From the NCBI RefSeq assembly GCF_009730595.1, contig NZ_CP046276.1, positions 992,001 through 1,056,000 of the forward strand: a stretch of 64,000 nucleotides of DNA, written 5' to 3'. The DNA comes from Spiroplasma tabanidicola (GTDB lineage Bacteria > Bacillota_I > Bacilli_A > Mycoplasmatales > Mycoplasmataceae). The translations under genes were made by a program, and so were the position numbers. Positions 53,129 to 64,000 of the stretch are shown in pieces. Numbering within the stretch: position 1 is the first letter of the stretch; the number at the start of each line of letters is the position of its first letter. The notes below the pieces were generated by a model. The model saw nothing but the letters and a program-made list of their open reading frames with translations. It did not search any database and was not told the DNA's origin.

Positions 53129-54022
53129 ATGAATAGAAGTATTAGCGGTGTGAAGACTTGAACAATAGTTTCTGCAATCTTTGGTATCATTGTTTCTTTA
53201 ATTGGAATGGGAGAAGCTTTATATTATTATAAAAAGTTAAATCTAGATCCACAAATTGAATTAATAATTGTGACATTGATAGTCTTTGCATGTGCATTAA
53301 GCGTTTCATTTAGTTCTTATATAGTATATTTTGCAATGACATCAGATGAAGACACTTTTTCAAATAACAGATATATTTTGATGTTATTTTCACTAAGTGT
53401 TGGTGGACTAATTACACCATATTTACTAATGAAATTGCCAAATACAAATGTACAAACCACAATAACACCAAGAGTTTCAATATCTAGAGGTTATGGATAC
53501 TCATTCTTAGCAACTGGTCTTGTAACATTGTTAACATTTATTGGATTATATGCAAAAAACTCAGGTATTTCATCAATTATGGATGGAGATTTTAAAACAT
53601 ATAATATCTTAATTGTTGCAATTTCTGGAGCTATGATATTTTGAGGATTATTAAATGTTGCTACATTTTCAGCAAAAAGTACAGAAGGAACTTTTGAAAA
53701 AAAAGGAGCAGCATATACTTGAATGATGATTTTATCAACAATTAATTTAATTATTGGTACAATTTCATTAATTTGAGTTATTATAGCTTCTGTTTTAAAT
53801 ATAATCTCTTTAATTTCAGATATATTTAATAGAAGAGATGGATTATTAGCAATATTTACAATTCCATTAATATTGCTAAGAATTGCAATGCAATTTTTTG
53901 TAATCTATACTGCTGCAAATTGTATGAAATCAATATGAGCGCCAAAAGGTTATACATATGGTCAATATCAAAAATTGGCAAGCAGAGAAGAAGATTATTT
54001 AAGTTCAAGAAAAAAAGGTTAG
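53129..54022 (+). CDS. Unknown polytopic membrane protein
   Basis: 297 residues, about seven TM helices (for example IVSAIFGIIVSLIGMG, IIVTLIVFACALSVSF, ILMLFSLSVGGLITPYLL, FLATGLVTLLTFIGLY, ILIVAISGAMIFWGLL, ILSTINLIIGTISLIW and LAIFTIPLILLRIAMQFF). No known transporter motif. UGA-Trp codons in several helices. Strong GGAGGGAGGG ribosome site. The C-terminal tail is polar. Probably lineage-specific. Confidence 0.8.
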
Positions 54023-54024
54023 TC

Positions 54025-54058
54025 AAAAAAATCATATGAAATACATATGATTTTTTTG
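54025..54058. terminator. Bidirectional terminator between convergent membrane genes
   Basis: Stem AAAAAATCATATG / CATATGATTTTTTT, with core ATCATATG 54031-54038 and CATATGAT 54044-54051 and loop AAATA. It serves the plus gene at left and may also serve the minus gene ending at 54080. Confidence 0.85.
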
Positions 54059-54079
54059 TGCCAATTTATTAACTTTTTA

Positions 54080-54829
54080 TTAATTACTTTCTATTTCTGG
54101 ATTACTAGTTTTTCTAATTTTTTTAACTGTTGTATTTATACCAAAAGGACATAAAGCTAATAGTTTAAAATTACTAATTATATATTTGAAATCATCTTCT
54201 TTAATAATTGGTTCTGCAATCTCTTTAATTTTTTTATTTAATTTCATAAAAACTATTGTTCATCACATTCAACCAATCATAATTAAAACTACTCCAGTTA
54301 TAGAAACAATAGCATATGATTCTCCTACTAATAATATCTCATAACCTGGTGAAATAAAATTTGAAATAATTGCTATGAATATATTTAAAAAAGTTCCAAT
54401 TATAGAAAATAGTTGACTAAAAATTAAATTAGATCAAAAATTAGACTTCTTTTCTTTTAATTCAATTATACTTATAAAATTATAAAAAACTAACATTGCT
54501 GATTGTCCACTACTTGACTCTTCAAATTTTTTTGATAGATGTAGTTCTTCTTTACTTGCTATGTAATTAAAATGATTATTATATCTTTTTGCTGTTCCAT
54601 AATATATTTTTAAATCAATATATTTATAATTTGCTTTTAATTTATCGAATAAATTTTTATTAGAAAATGAAATTTGTTTTTTTGAGCTTTTAAAATATAC
54701 CAATATTCAAATTGTTAAAGAAACTAAAATTACTAAAATCGCAAAACAAATTCCTACAACAACAATTATTTTACATCAAAATGGAATGAAATCTTTTTGA
54801 TCATTTCATATACCTGGTATTATTGACAT
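54080..54829 (-). CDS. Unknown membrane protein with a cytoplasmic middle domain
   Basis: 249 residues, not recognised. One N-terminal helix (IIVVVGICFAILVILVSLTIW), about 100 hydrophilic residues, then two to three helices (LFSIIGTFLNIFIAII, YAIVSITGVVLIMIGWMWW) and a polar tail. AAAAGGAGAG ribosome site. It follows the 54848-55657 gene by 18 bases, forming an operon. Confidence 0.78.
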
Positions 54830-54847
54830 AACTTTCTCTCCTTTTTT

Positions 54848-55657
54848 TTAGTAAATTAATTTTAATAAGCTTTTCATATTAATATTATCATTGTTATCAT
54901 ACATAACTTTTACTAGCAAATTATTATCATCTAACAAAACTGCTCTAATTAAAAAGTTGTCTATAATTTGTAATTTGTTTTTATCTTTGATATTTATAGC
55001 AATTGTACTTTTGCTATCTTTATAACTAATTAAAACATTATTTTTATTTAAATAAAAGATATTTTTAAATTCTTTTGTATTATCAATACATTCTATGTCT
55101 TCAAATTCTTTATCGCATAATCATACTTCAAAGTTATTTTTTAAAACTATAAAGTTGTTTTCAAATTCTACGCAACTTAAAATATCTATTTGATAGTTTT
55201 TTAATTTTTTTAAATTTTCATCATATAAACTAATTTCCTTCCCGACTTTTCCAACCATTCCATTTGTATTATTTAATAATACTTGTATGTTTTTTCTTTC
55301 TTTATTTTCATCAAAAACCTGAGTATATAGTTTTTGATCAATTAAATAACTTATAAATATTTTTTCTCTAAACTTAAAAAAATTTTGAATATAGTTATCT
55401 TCTTTTTTTACAAATTCTACATCACTTTGTGATATTAAAATTGCATCATTTGAATATTCTATTAAAGGATTTGCTAAAAATTTTCTCCCAAAATCCCCTT
55501 TATTTTTTAAATTTTCTATTAAGTTTATCTTTGATATTTTATATAAACTCGAATATGAGCTATTAAAGTTAGCATCAGTAAAATATACAAAGTCATCAAT
55601 TACAAAAATATTTGTTATTCATCCTGAATTTTCTAAATCTCTAACTTTTCTAGCCAT
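54848..55657 (-). CDS. Unknown cytoplasmic protein, operon partner of the membrane protein
   Basis: 269 residues, no signal or TM segment. Many short strands such as FVIDDFVYFTDANF, DAILISQSDVEF and NNVLISYKDSKSTIAINI alternate with turns, suggesting a beta-propeller-like or repeat fold, but this is inferred from pattern only. Start ATG 55657 has GGTGAT. First gene of a two-gene operon, right after the pgk terminator. Two UGA-Trp codons (GWITN and EVWLC). Confidence 0.75.
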
Positions 55658-55686
55658 TTCAATCACCATAATAAGTATAAATAAAA

Positions 55687-55709
55687 AAAAGCATATATAA
55701 TATGCTTTT
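55687..55709 (-). terminator. Terminator of pgk
   Basis: Stem AAAAGCATAT (55687-55696) and ATATGCTTTT (55700-55709), with T-run on the minus strand, 11 bases after the pgk stop. Confidence 0.85.
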
Positions 55710-55720
55710 ATAATTAAATA

Positions 55721-56917
55721 TTATTTATTTTGGATTGCTTCAACTCCTGGTAAAGTTTTTCCTTCCATATATTCTAAAGAAGCTCCTCCACCTGTTGAAA
55801 TATGTGTGAATTTTTCTGCAAATCCATTTTGAATAGCAGCTGCAGCAGAATCACCACCACCAATTAAAGTAAATGCTTCTTGTAAGTTAGCAATCGCTTC
55901 ACAAACTGCAACTGTACCTTTTTTAAAGTTTTCAAATTCAAATACTCCCATTGGTCCATTTCAAGCAACAGTTTTTGCCCCTTTTAAAGTATCTTCAAAT
56001 AATTTAATTGAGTCCGGCCCAATATCTAATCCCATTACATCATCAGGTAAATCTACTCCTGAAAATGATGGATTTACATCTTTAAATTCTGGTGCATTTG
56101 CTGAGTCTATTGGTAAGATTATTTTTCCATTTGCTTTATCCATATATTGTTTTGCTAAATCAACTTTATCTTCTTCACATAGTGATTTTCCAATATTGTG
56201 TCCTAAAGCTTTGAAGAATGTATACGCCATCCCTCCACCAATAATAATTTTATCAGCTTTTTGTAATAAGTTATCAATTACTCCAATTTTATCTGAAACT
56301 TTCGCTCCACCAATAATTGCTATGAATGGATGTTCTGGAGAGTCAATTCCTTTTGCTAACATTTCTAATTCTTTTTGTACTAAAAATCCAACACAGCTTT
56401 CACTAATGTTTGATGCGATTCCGACATTTGAAGCATGAGCACGGTGTGCTGTACCAAATGCATCATTTACAAATACGTCACCTAAACTTGCTCAATATTT
56501 TCCTAATTCGGCATTGTTTTTTGATTCATATTTTACTACTTCACCATCTTTAACATCTTCAAATCTAGTGTTTTCAAATAATAAAATTTCTCCACCATTT
56601 AAAGATTTAATAGCATTTTCTAATTCACTTCCTCTAGTTTGAGCAACAAATTTAACAGGTTGTCCTGCAACTTCTTCTAATCTTTTTGCAACTGGTGCTA
56701 AAGATTTTTTAGCTTTATCTTCTTCTGCTTTAATTCTGCTTAAGTGTGAGAATAAAACAACTTTTGATCCTTGTTCTACAAGATATTTGATTGTTGGCAT
56801 AGCAGCTTTAATACGGTTGTCATCTCCAATAACTCCATCTTTGATTGGTACATTGAAGTCAACTCTAACTAAAACTGTTTTACCAGCAACTTTTATGTCT
56901 TTTAATGTTTTTTTCAT
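55721..56917 (-). CDS. pgk: Phosphoglycerate kinase
   Basis: 398 residues, full length. [25 protein letters not shown], the [15 protein letters not shown] loop, [21 protein letters not shown] and GGGDSAAA are all present. It transfers phosphate from 1,3-bisphosphoglycerate to ADP, a main ATP source in a fermentative Mollicute. AAGGAG ribosome site. Downstream of gap on the same strand but with the Panacea gene between them. Confidence 0.98.
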
Positions 56918-56970
56918 GTTTAAATAATCTCCTTACAATTAATATTTTAAAACAATTATAATAATTTTTT

Positions 56971-57474
56971 TTATTTTTTATCATTAACAATAAAATCTAA
57001 ATAACAAAAGAAGTTATCTTGATTTTGATTATGAAACTTTATTATATCTTCATCTTTTATTTTTATATTCTTGTTTGGTTTATACAAGTTCTTTCAAGGT
57101 GTTTGTTCATGACAAATTTGTACAATATCTCAAGAATTTAAATTAAGCATAAAATGAATGATTTTTTTACAAACTAGATAATCTTTTTCAAACTTTAAAT
57201 ATTCAATATCTATATTTTTATCAAATTCTAAAGGAATATTTTTATCTTTATATTTAGTTTGCTGTTTTCACAACTCATAAATGACAGGGCCTCATCTTCA
57301 AGTTTCAAAACTTATATTAGCGATTGGTTTTTTAAATATTAAAAAATAAGCATATATTATATAAATTATTTTTTGAATTTGAATTTGTGTTATTTTTGAG
57401 TTAATTTTTTTATTAATTTTTGCAATTAAATTTAGTATAAAATTTACAAAACTTAATTTGGAATAAAAAAACAT
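56971..57474 (-). CDS. Panacea/SocA-like (DUF4065) domain protein
   Basis: 167 residues from ATG 57474 (AGGAGTG upstream). The layout fits Panacea: KITQIQIQKIIYIIYAYF (family L.KLLYLA), the central RWGPVIYELW (family A...GPV...Y) and CHEQTPWKNLYK near the C-terminus (family TH...PW). Panacea domains are neutralising parts of toxin-antitoxin pairs (SocA, PanA) and also occur in phage-related proteins. No toxin-like gene is adjacent; the neighbours are gap and pgk. Hence either a solitary relic or a domesticated regulator. Domain call from pattern only. Confidence 0.7.
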
Positions 57475-57536
57475 ATTATCACTCCTCATTAATATAATCG
57501 TCGTGAAAATATGTCTATTGTACAATTATTTAAATA

Positions 57537-58565
<1,029 letters not shown>

Positions 58566-58575
58566 TCACATTTTT

Positions 58576-58581
58576 ATTATA
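58576..58581 (-). promoter_or_regulatory. -10 box of gap
   Basis: TATAAT on the minus strand, 26 bases before the ATG. The -35 region does not show a good consensus. Confidence 0.5.
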
Positions 58582-58667
58582 TTCCTATTGTTTAAAATGG
58601 ACGTTATTTTACAAATATTTTTTTCCAAAGGTTTTTTCAAATTATTTATTAATTGGAAAATATTCTA

Positions 58668-59564
58668 TTAGTACCTTTTATTTTCTCCTTTAATAGAAAG
58701 TTGTTCAGCTAATCCTTTAATTCTTTCAATAATTCTTGTCGTTCTAATTCTTTCAATATCTATCATGTCATTGTTTAATGGAATATTTTTTAAATACAAT
58801 TTTTCAAGTTGGTTTAATGTAAAGTTAGATGTAAAAAAAGTTAATTTATTATTTTCTAATCTTGTGTTTAATATACCAAATAATAAATCATCTTTACTTC
58901 AGTTAGACACCAATTCTGCTCCAATGTCATCTAATATCAATACATCAACTCTTGTACAAAGTTCTAAGAATTTATTATAGTCATTTGAATTGCTAGAATT
59001 AAATGTTTCTTTTACAGTTTTAATAAGTTTATTTACAGTAACAAGAATTACTTTCTTATCTAAAAAAGCGAATGAATTAGCAAGTATTTTCATTAAATAT
59101 GTTTTGCCAATACCTGGAGAACCACATAAATAAACACCTTTTTGTGGATTTTTATTTAATAATATTTCTTTTGCTTTTTCTAAAAAATACTTAATTGAAG
59201 GATTTAAAGTATTAATGTTTTCTTTTAAAAATTGAGATATTTTTTGAGTATTTTTATAAATGTCATAATCTGCAAAAACTATATTTTCTTTTAATTTATA
59301 GTTTTCATTTTCATACTGTCAATGACTACAATATGTTGTTGAGATATATATTTGTTTATTTTCATAAGATAACTTAGGTTGAAGACCCTGTATTAGTTGT
59401 TTACACTCTGATAAAGGTGCTTTTTCATAACAATACACTAATTGCTCTATAAAGCGAGATAATACAAGGTAATTAGTTTCTAAAACTTCATCATTTATGT
59501 TATTTTTTTCAATGAACTTTTTTAATTCTTCATTTTTTTTTAAAATATCAAGATCTTGACTCAT
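58668..59564 (-). CDS. dnaI: Primosomal helicase loader DnaI
   Basis: 298 residues. N-terminal helical domain (1-105, helicase-binding) lacking the full zinc-ligand set I would expect; AAA+ domain with Walker A YLCGSPGIGKTY, Walker B VLILDDIGAE, and sensor region FFTSNFTLNQLE. It loads replicative helicase DnaC/DnaB. ATG overlaps the dnaB stop by one base (TAATG), so it is coupled; ribosome site GAGGTG. End of the dnaB-dnaI unit. Confidence 0.94.
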
Positions 59565-60817
59565 TAAATGTCACCTCAAAGAGTTGGGTCAATTTTAATA
59601 TTTTCATCGACTTCTAAAATATAAGTATCTTTTTTAATTTCTTCTTCTCAAAGTTTAGTATGAAAATTGCTAGACATTGGTTTTTTAGGATTACTTTTTT
59701 TATTAGCCAATTTTAAATATTCCATTGTTTCTTTTGCATTTGTAATTCCACGTTCATTAATAGTTTTTGCTATTTTTAATAAGTAATTTTTTACTATTTT
59801 TGAATCATTTTTTAAATAAGAAAATTCTAACAAACAGTTTACAACACCATCTCTAAGTTTGTGTTCTCTTCTCAATGATCTAATTATTTCTAATTCTTCT
59901 AAAGCTAAATTATCAACACCCATTAATAATTCTAAAAATGTGATCGGATCAATTGTTTCCATTTCTTTAATTTTTGCATTTGTTTTATTTTTCTTATTAA
60001 GTTCTGGGTCAAATTCCGCTTTCAACTCACTTGTATCTTCATGAACAAAGTACTTTGATGATATTGAAATATAAAACTTTTCAATATCTAAGTCAACATT
60101 TTCAGCATCATAAGCTTTAATTAAAGCTTGAACAATGATATCTTCAGTTAAACTATATGAAATATATACTTCTTCAATAACTTCTTTTAATTTAATATTT
60201 TCTTTTGAAACATATACTTTATTTTCTGCTAGTTTTTTAATAATTCTTTCAAAGTTTAAGTCTTTTAAAAGAACATTAGTTTTATTTTGTCTAAATTCAA
60301 AATCATTACAAATTGTATTTTCAATTTTTTTATTAAACTCTTCAAATACTTCTAAAAATTTTGAAGATGTGTTTTGATAACCATTGTCGTTTAAATCATT
60401 TTCTTCTTTAAATGTTAATTTTGCTATTTCATAGTTTTTGTCTCCAATTTTATCTAATAATGCAGCGTTAAATAAACGATTAGCAAAATAGTCTTTCGGC
60501 TCTAAAGGTGAGTATAAATTAAAAATAATTGAGTTTTTTGCTTTATTTTCTAGAGTAACAACTAATCCCATAGCTTCAAGTCTTTTGATTGCTTTGGTTA
60601 ATTTATCAGAAGAGATTAAAGATATGTCTAATAATCTTTTTTCATCATATATTTCAGTTTTTTTCAACTCTTTAATGACTTCTGCTTCATGAAATAATGT
60701 CTTATAAAGTGCAACACTTCTTAAACCTAGTATTGGTTGATATAAGTAAGAAAGAACTTTGTCATCTAACAAATCAATTCTATTCTTTAAAACTACTTTA
60801 TATGTATAATTTCTCAT
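59564..60817 (-). CDS. dnaB: Replication initiation and membrane attachment protein DnaB (Gram-positive type)
   Basis: 417 residues. Belongs to the DnaB/DnaD family of primosome proteins, not the helicase. N-terminal winged-helix part (YLYQPILGLRSVALYKTLF) and C-terminal DnaB/DnaD-type helical region with SLTEDIIVQALIKAYD and VVNCLLEFSYL. It recruits helicase to the origin with DnaI. ATG 60817 with AAAGGT is preferred over GTG at 60835. A stretch carrying two DnaA boxes lies directly upstream. Confidence 0.92.
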
Positions 60818-60901
60818 GATAGTATTACCTTTCACCTATATGATATTTAAATAAAAAAAAATATAAATAAGTTTAATAACTTTTAATAAAATGACTTGAA
60901 A

Positions 60902-60961
60902 ATGTGGATAACTAATAACAAAAAACCCTTTACTTTAGTGTTTATTTACACTTATCCACAT
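60902..60961. promoter_or_regulatory. Inverted pair of perfect DnaA boxes upstream of dnaB
   Basis: TGTGGATAA (60903-60911) and TTATCCACA (60952-60960) are exact consensus DnaA boxes in opposite orientation, 40 bases apart; symmetry extends one more base on each outer side. They lie in the 150-base gap between mutM and dnaB. In B. subtilis DnaA is reported to bind near and regulate the dnaB-dnaI operon, so this is likely a DnaA-controlled promoter. No AT-rich unwinding array or further boxes argue against a full origin. Confidence 0.8.
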
Positions 60962-60967
60962 ACGAGA

Positions 60968-61795
60968 TTACTTTTGACAATTTTTACAATAATAAGTTCC
61001 TCTACCATTCACTTTAATTTTTACAATTTCACTTTGACATTCATAACAATTTTGACCTTTTCTAGTATGAACTTTTAATTCATTTTGAAATTTACCATCA
61101 ATTCCTTGTTCAGGTTGATAAGTATCAATTGTTGTTCCTCCAAGTTCAATAGATTTTTTAAGTATTTTTCTTGCAGATTCAGCAATTCTATCATAATCTT
61201 TAACTATTAAATAATCTCCTGTTATTAAAGGATTAATTTTTGCATCAAATAAGATTTCATCTGCATAAATGTTTCCAATTCCAGATATAATAGTTTGATC
61301 TAAAAGCATTGTTTTTATATGTCTAGAACTATTTTTCATTTTTTCATACAAAAAATTACCATCCACTTTTGAATTAAATGGTTCAGGACCTATTTTTTTG
61401 ATCGGATTAATATCTAAATACTCATTTACATCTTCTAAATTAAAAGTCCCAAATCTTCTAGTATCATGATAATTTAAAAGTTTATTATTTGACAAGTGAA
61501 ATGTTGCTAAAACGTGTTTTTTATCATATTCTTCATTTTTATCATAAACAAATCATTTACCTTCCATACGTAAATGACTAATTAATACTTTATCTTGTAA
61601 TCTAAAGATAATGTATTTTGCAATTCTTTCAATATTATCTATTTTTTTATTTTTTATTATATTTTCAAAATCTTTAACAGTTTGATTTGACTTAATTATT
61701 TTTGGATAAAATATTTCAACTTTCTCAATAGTCAAACCTTTTAATCTTTTATTTAAAGATCTAACAACAGTTTCGACTTCTGGTAATTCTGGCAT
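60968..61795 (-). CDS. mutM: Formamidopyrimidine-DNA glycosylase (Fpg)
   Basis: 275 residues. N-terminal PELPEVETVVR with the catalytic Pro and Glu; helix-two-turn-helix region with GIGNIYADEILF and Asn; C-terminal zinc finger CYEC...CKNC; K in LRMEGKW. It removes 8-oxoguanine and nicks abasic sites. AAAAGGAG ribosome site overlapping the polA end; polA-mutM is an ancestral Firmicutes pair. Confidence 0.97.
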
Positions 61796-61807
61796 ACTTT
61801 TCTCCTT

Positions 61808-64000
61808 TTATTTTAAATCATATCAAGTAGCACCAACTCCACTATTAACTTCTAATTTAACATCACTTGTTCTGTTTTTATTAGCTATTTTTAGTAAGTC
61901 ATCATATGCTTGATTCATTATTTGTTGTACTTCAACTTTTACTTTATCAATATTATCATTTTTAACGTGCAAAATAACTTCATCGTGAATTTGAGCAACT
62001 AATTTTGCATCAAGTTGTTTGGATTCTAGCATTTCAAAAATATTTATCATAGCAACTTTTAATATATCTGCTGCAGTTCCTTGAATAGGAGCGTTAATAG
62101 CCGCCCTTTTCCCAAATTCTCTTACCATAAAATTTGAGTTTTGTAATTCATAAATATATCTTCTTCGATTCGCCATTGTTTCTACAAAACCATTTTCTTC
62201 ACATTCTTTAATAATTTTGTCTTTATATTCTTGAACCATTGGAAAGGTTTTATTATAAGCTTTTATATATTGATCTGCTTCTGCTTGACTAATTTTCAAA
62301 TCTTTTGAAAGACCAAACTTAGTTAATCCATATAAAATTCCAAAATTAAATACTTTAGCAACTCGTCTTTGGTCAGAAGACACTATTTCATTAGCATCTA
62401 GTCCAAAAATATTTCTTGCAGCAAGTTCATGAATATCTTCATTATTTTTATATGCTTGAATTAAAGTTTCTTCTTTTGCAACATCAGCTAAAACTCTTAA
62501 TTCAATTTGTGAGTAATCAAAACTTAGAAAAATATAATTTTCTTGAGCTATAAATATTTTTCTTACCTTTCTTTGTTCTTCATCTCTAATCGAGATATTT
62601 TGTAAGTTTGGATCTGTTGAACTTAATCTTCCTGTATTTGTTAGTGTTTGATTAAAAATTGTATGTACTTTATTTTTATTATTAATAAACTTTTCAAACC
62701 CTTTTAAATATGTTGAATATAACTTTGAATACTTTCTTATTTCAATAACTTTTTCAATAATTGCATGAGCTCCTAATAAAGCATCAAGGGTTTCTTTATC
62801 TGTACTTCCCTTGTTATAATTTTTTAAACCTAAATCAACAAACAATAATTCTTTTAGTTGTTTAGGACTAGCATAATTTATTGGTTCAATACTTTCTCTT
62901 TTTAAAATTTCATTTGCTTCTTTTTCAAGATTAGTTAAAAGTTTTAATATATTTTGAGTTTGATTTTCTAATTCTTTTCTATCAATTAATACTCCAGCAT
63001 ATTCCATATCTAATAAAACATAACAAAAAGGAAGCTCCACTTTTTGATAAAGCTCATATTGATTTGTTTCTTTTAAACTATTTATAATTTCTTCTTTTGT
63101 TTTTTCAATTAATAATGCTTTTTTCAAAATATATTTAATTTTGACATTTTCATCAATGTCTTTTGTTTTTTTAACACCTTTTCCAAATACTTCATCGAAA
63201 GTTTCTATTTCTAATGATGAGTCTATTAAATTTAAGTGTGACTCAAAGTTTGATTTAACATTTGAGTTAATAACATAACAAGCAATCATCATATCATATA
63301 CAAAGTTTTTGTGTTTAATTTGATATCCTAAAGTTTTTAATACGTACATTGTTTTTTTAATATCATAAGAATAAAATTCATTTTCTAATAAAAATTTTTG
63401 TAAATTTTCGTCAATATTTTTTTCTTGTCAATTAAAAATACTTACTTCTTGTTGATTTTCAAAAGCATAGTAAAAATTCCCTTTTGCATTTACTATTCCC
63501 ATACCAATTACATCAGGGTTGTGATAATTATCATTTAAAACTTCTAAATAAATATAATTATGTTTATCACTATAAGAGCTATTTCATGTAGAAACTTTCT
63601 TAAAGTTAATAGTTTGTTTAGGTTCTACATCTTCAACTTCGCTTGAATATTTTCTTACCAATGAAACCATTTCATATTTTATAAAAAAATCTTTTAAGTT
63701 ATTAAAGTTAATTTTAGTTTCTCTAAAACTAAAATCTTCTAATTTAATATTTGTATAAATTGTTGCTATTTCTTTTGACAAAAAAGCATCTTCTTTTCCA
63801 TCAATTAACTTTTGTTTTTTTGGCCCAGTTATTTTATCAATATTATTATATAAATCTTCTAAGTTTTTAAATTCTTGAAGTAAGTCTTTTGCAGTTTTTT
63901 CTCCAATTCCAGATACTCCTTTTATATTATCAGAACTATCTCCTCTTAAACCTTTATAGTCAATTACTTGTTCAGGAGTAATACCTCATTTTTCAAATAA
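61808..64000 (-). CDS. polA: DNA polymerase I, N-terminus outside the window
   Basis: 730 C-terminal residues visible; the start lies beyond 64000. The part nearest the edge is the 3' end of the 5'-nuclease domain (VIDYKGLRGDSSDNIKGVSG, the helix-hairpin-helix region). The 3'-5' exonuclease domain lacks the DxE motif and is probably inactive, as in Bacillus Pol I. The polymerase domain is complete: motif A FDYSQIELRVLADVA, motif B DQRRVAKVFNFGILYGLT and motif C IHDEV. It fills gaps in repair and Okazaki processing. The last residues run through a UGA-Trp to TAA at 61808. Confidence 0.97.

Noticed and set aside
60902-60961. Replication origin
   Set aside because: Only two boxes, no dnaA or dnaN gene nearby and no clear unwinding array; promoter control of dnaB is simpler.

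Overview
The window is about 75% A+T. Its genes read correctly only if UGA is tryptophan: nearly every conserved protein has in-frame TGA codons where its family has Trp (PstB, SMC, Pgk, GAPDH, FtsX, PolA). This is genetic code 4. Together with Firmicutes-type gene order, signal-bearing lipoproteins and absence of wall genes, it points to a Mollicute, most likely the Spiroplasma/Mesoplasma/Entomoplasma or mycoides-type lineage. The species cannot be fixed from the sequence. Under the standard code most genes look broken; the coordinates here are the joined code-4 genes.

Most of the window is two blocks that, from memory of the Bacillus subtilis map, are ancestral Firmicutes gene order. Block A runs right to left on the minus strand: gmk, rsmB, (a large surface protein), rlmN, prpC, prkC, rsgA, rpe, thiN, (tRNA-Leu on plus), asp23/yloU, fakA/yloV, rpmB (plus), then plsX, rnc, smc, ftsY, ylxM. 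It covers RNA modification and processing, a Ser/Thr kinase-phosphatase pair, ribosome assembly, fatty acid/phospholipid synthesis, chromosome condensation and SRP-dependent targeting. A phosphate uptake operon (pstS, fused pstCA, pstB, phoU), a dead lipase gene and an unknown plus-strand gene lie between smc and ftsY. Block B (about 55.7-64 kb) is pgk, a Panacea-domain gene, gap, dnaI, dnaB, mutM and polA: glycolysis plus replication initiation and repair.

Between rpmB and plsX lies a gene-poor accessory island of about 18 kb (13.7-32.4 kb). It holds two tandem paralogous lipoproteins, a three-gene ABC exporter-like operon (ATPase, Asn-rich protein, permease), a 13-cysteine mini-protein with its own promoter, a 1336-residue FtsX-type permease, and long non-coding stretches with decayed IS3-family elements. 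A nearly intact IS3-type element sits just outside, exactly in the loop of the fakA terminator. The 47-55.7 kb stretch carries RNase J, an amino-acid permease and several lineage-specific secreted or membrane proteins.

The strongest leads are the terminator-loop IS insertion and its deleted relative, the Cys-periodic mini-protein, an inverted pair of perfect DnaA boxes before dnaB-dnaI, a perfect 23-bp palindrome with a decayed relative beside an IS remnant, and the Panacea gene inside the gap-pgk cluster. No CRISPR array, prophage, restriction system or rRNA gene was seen.
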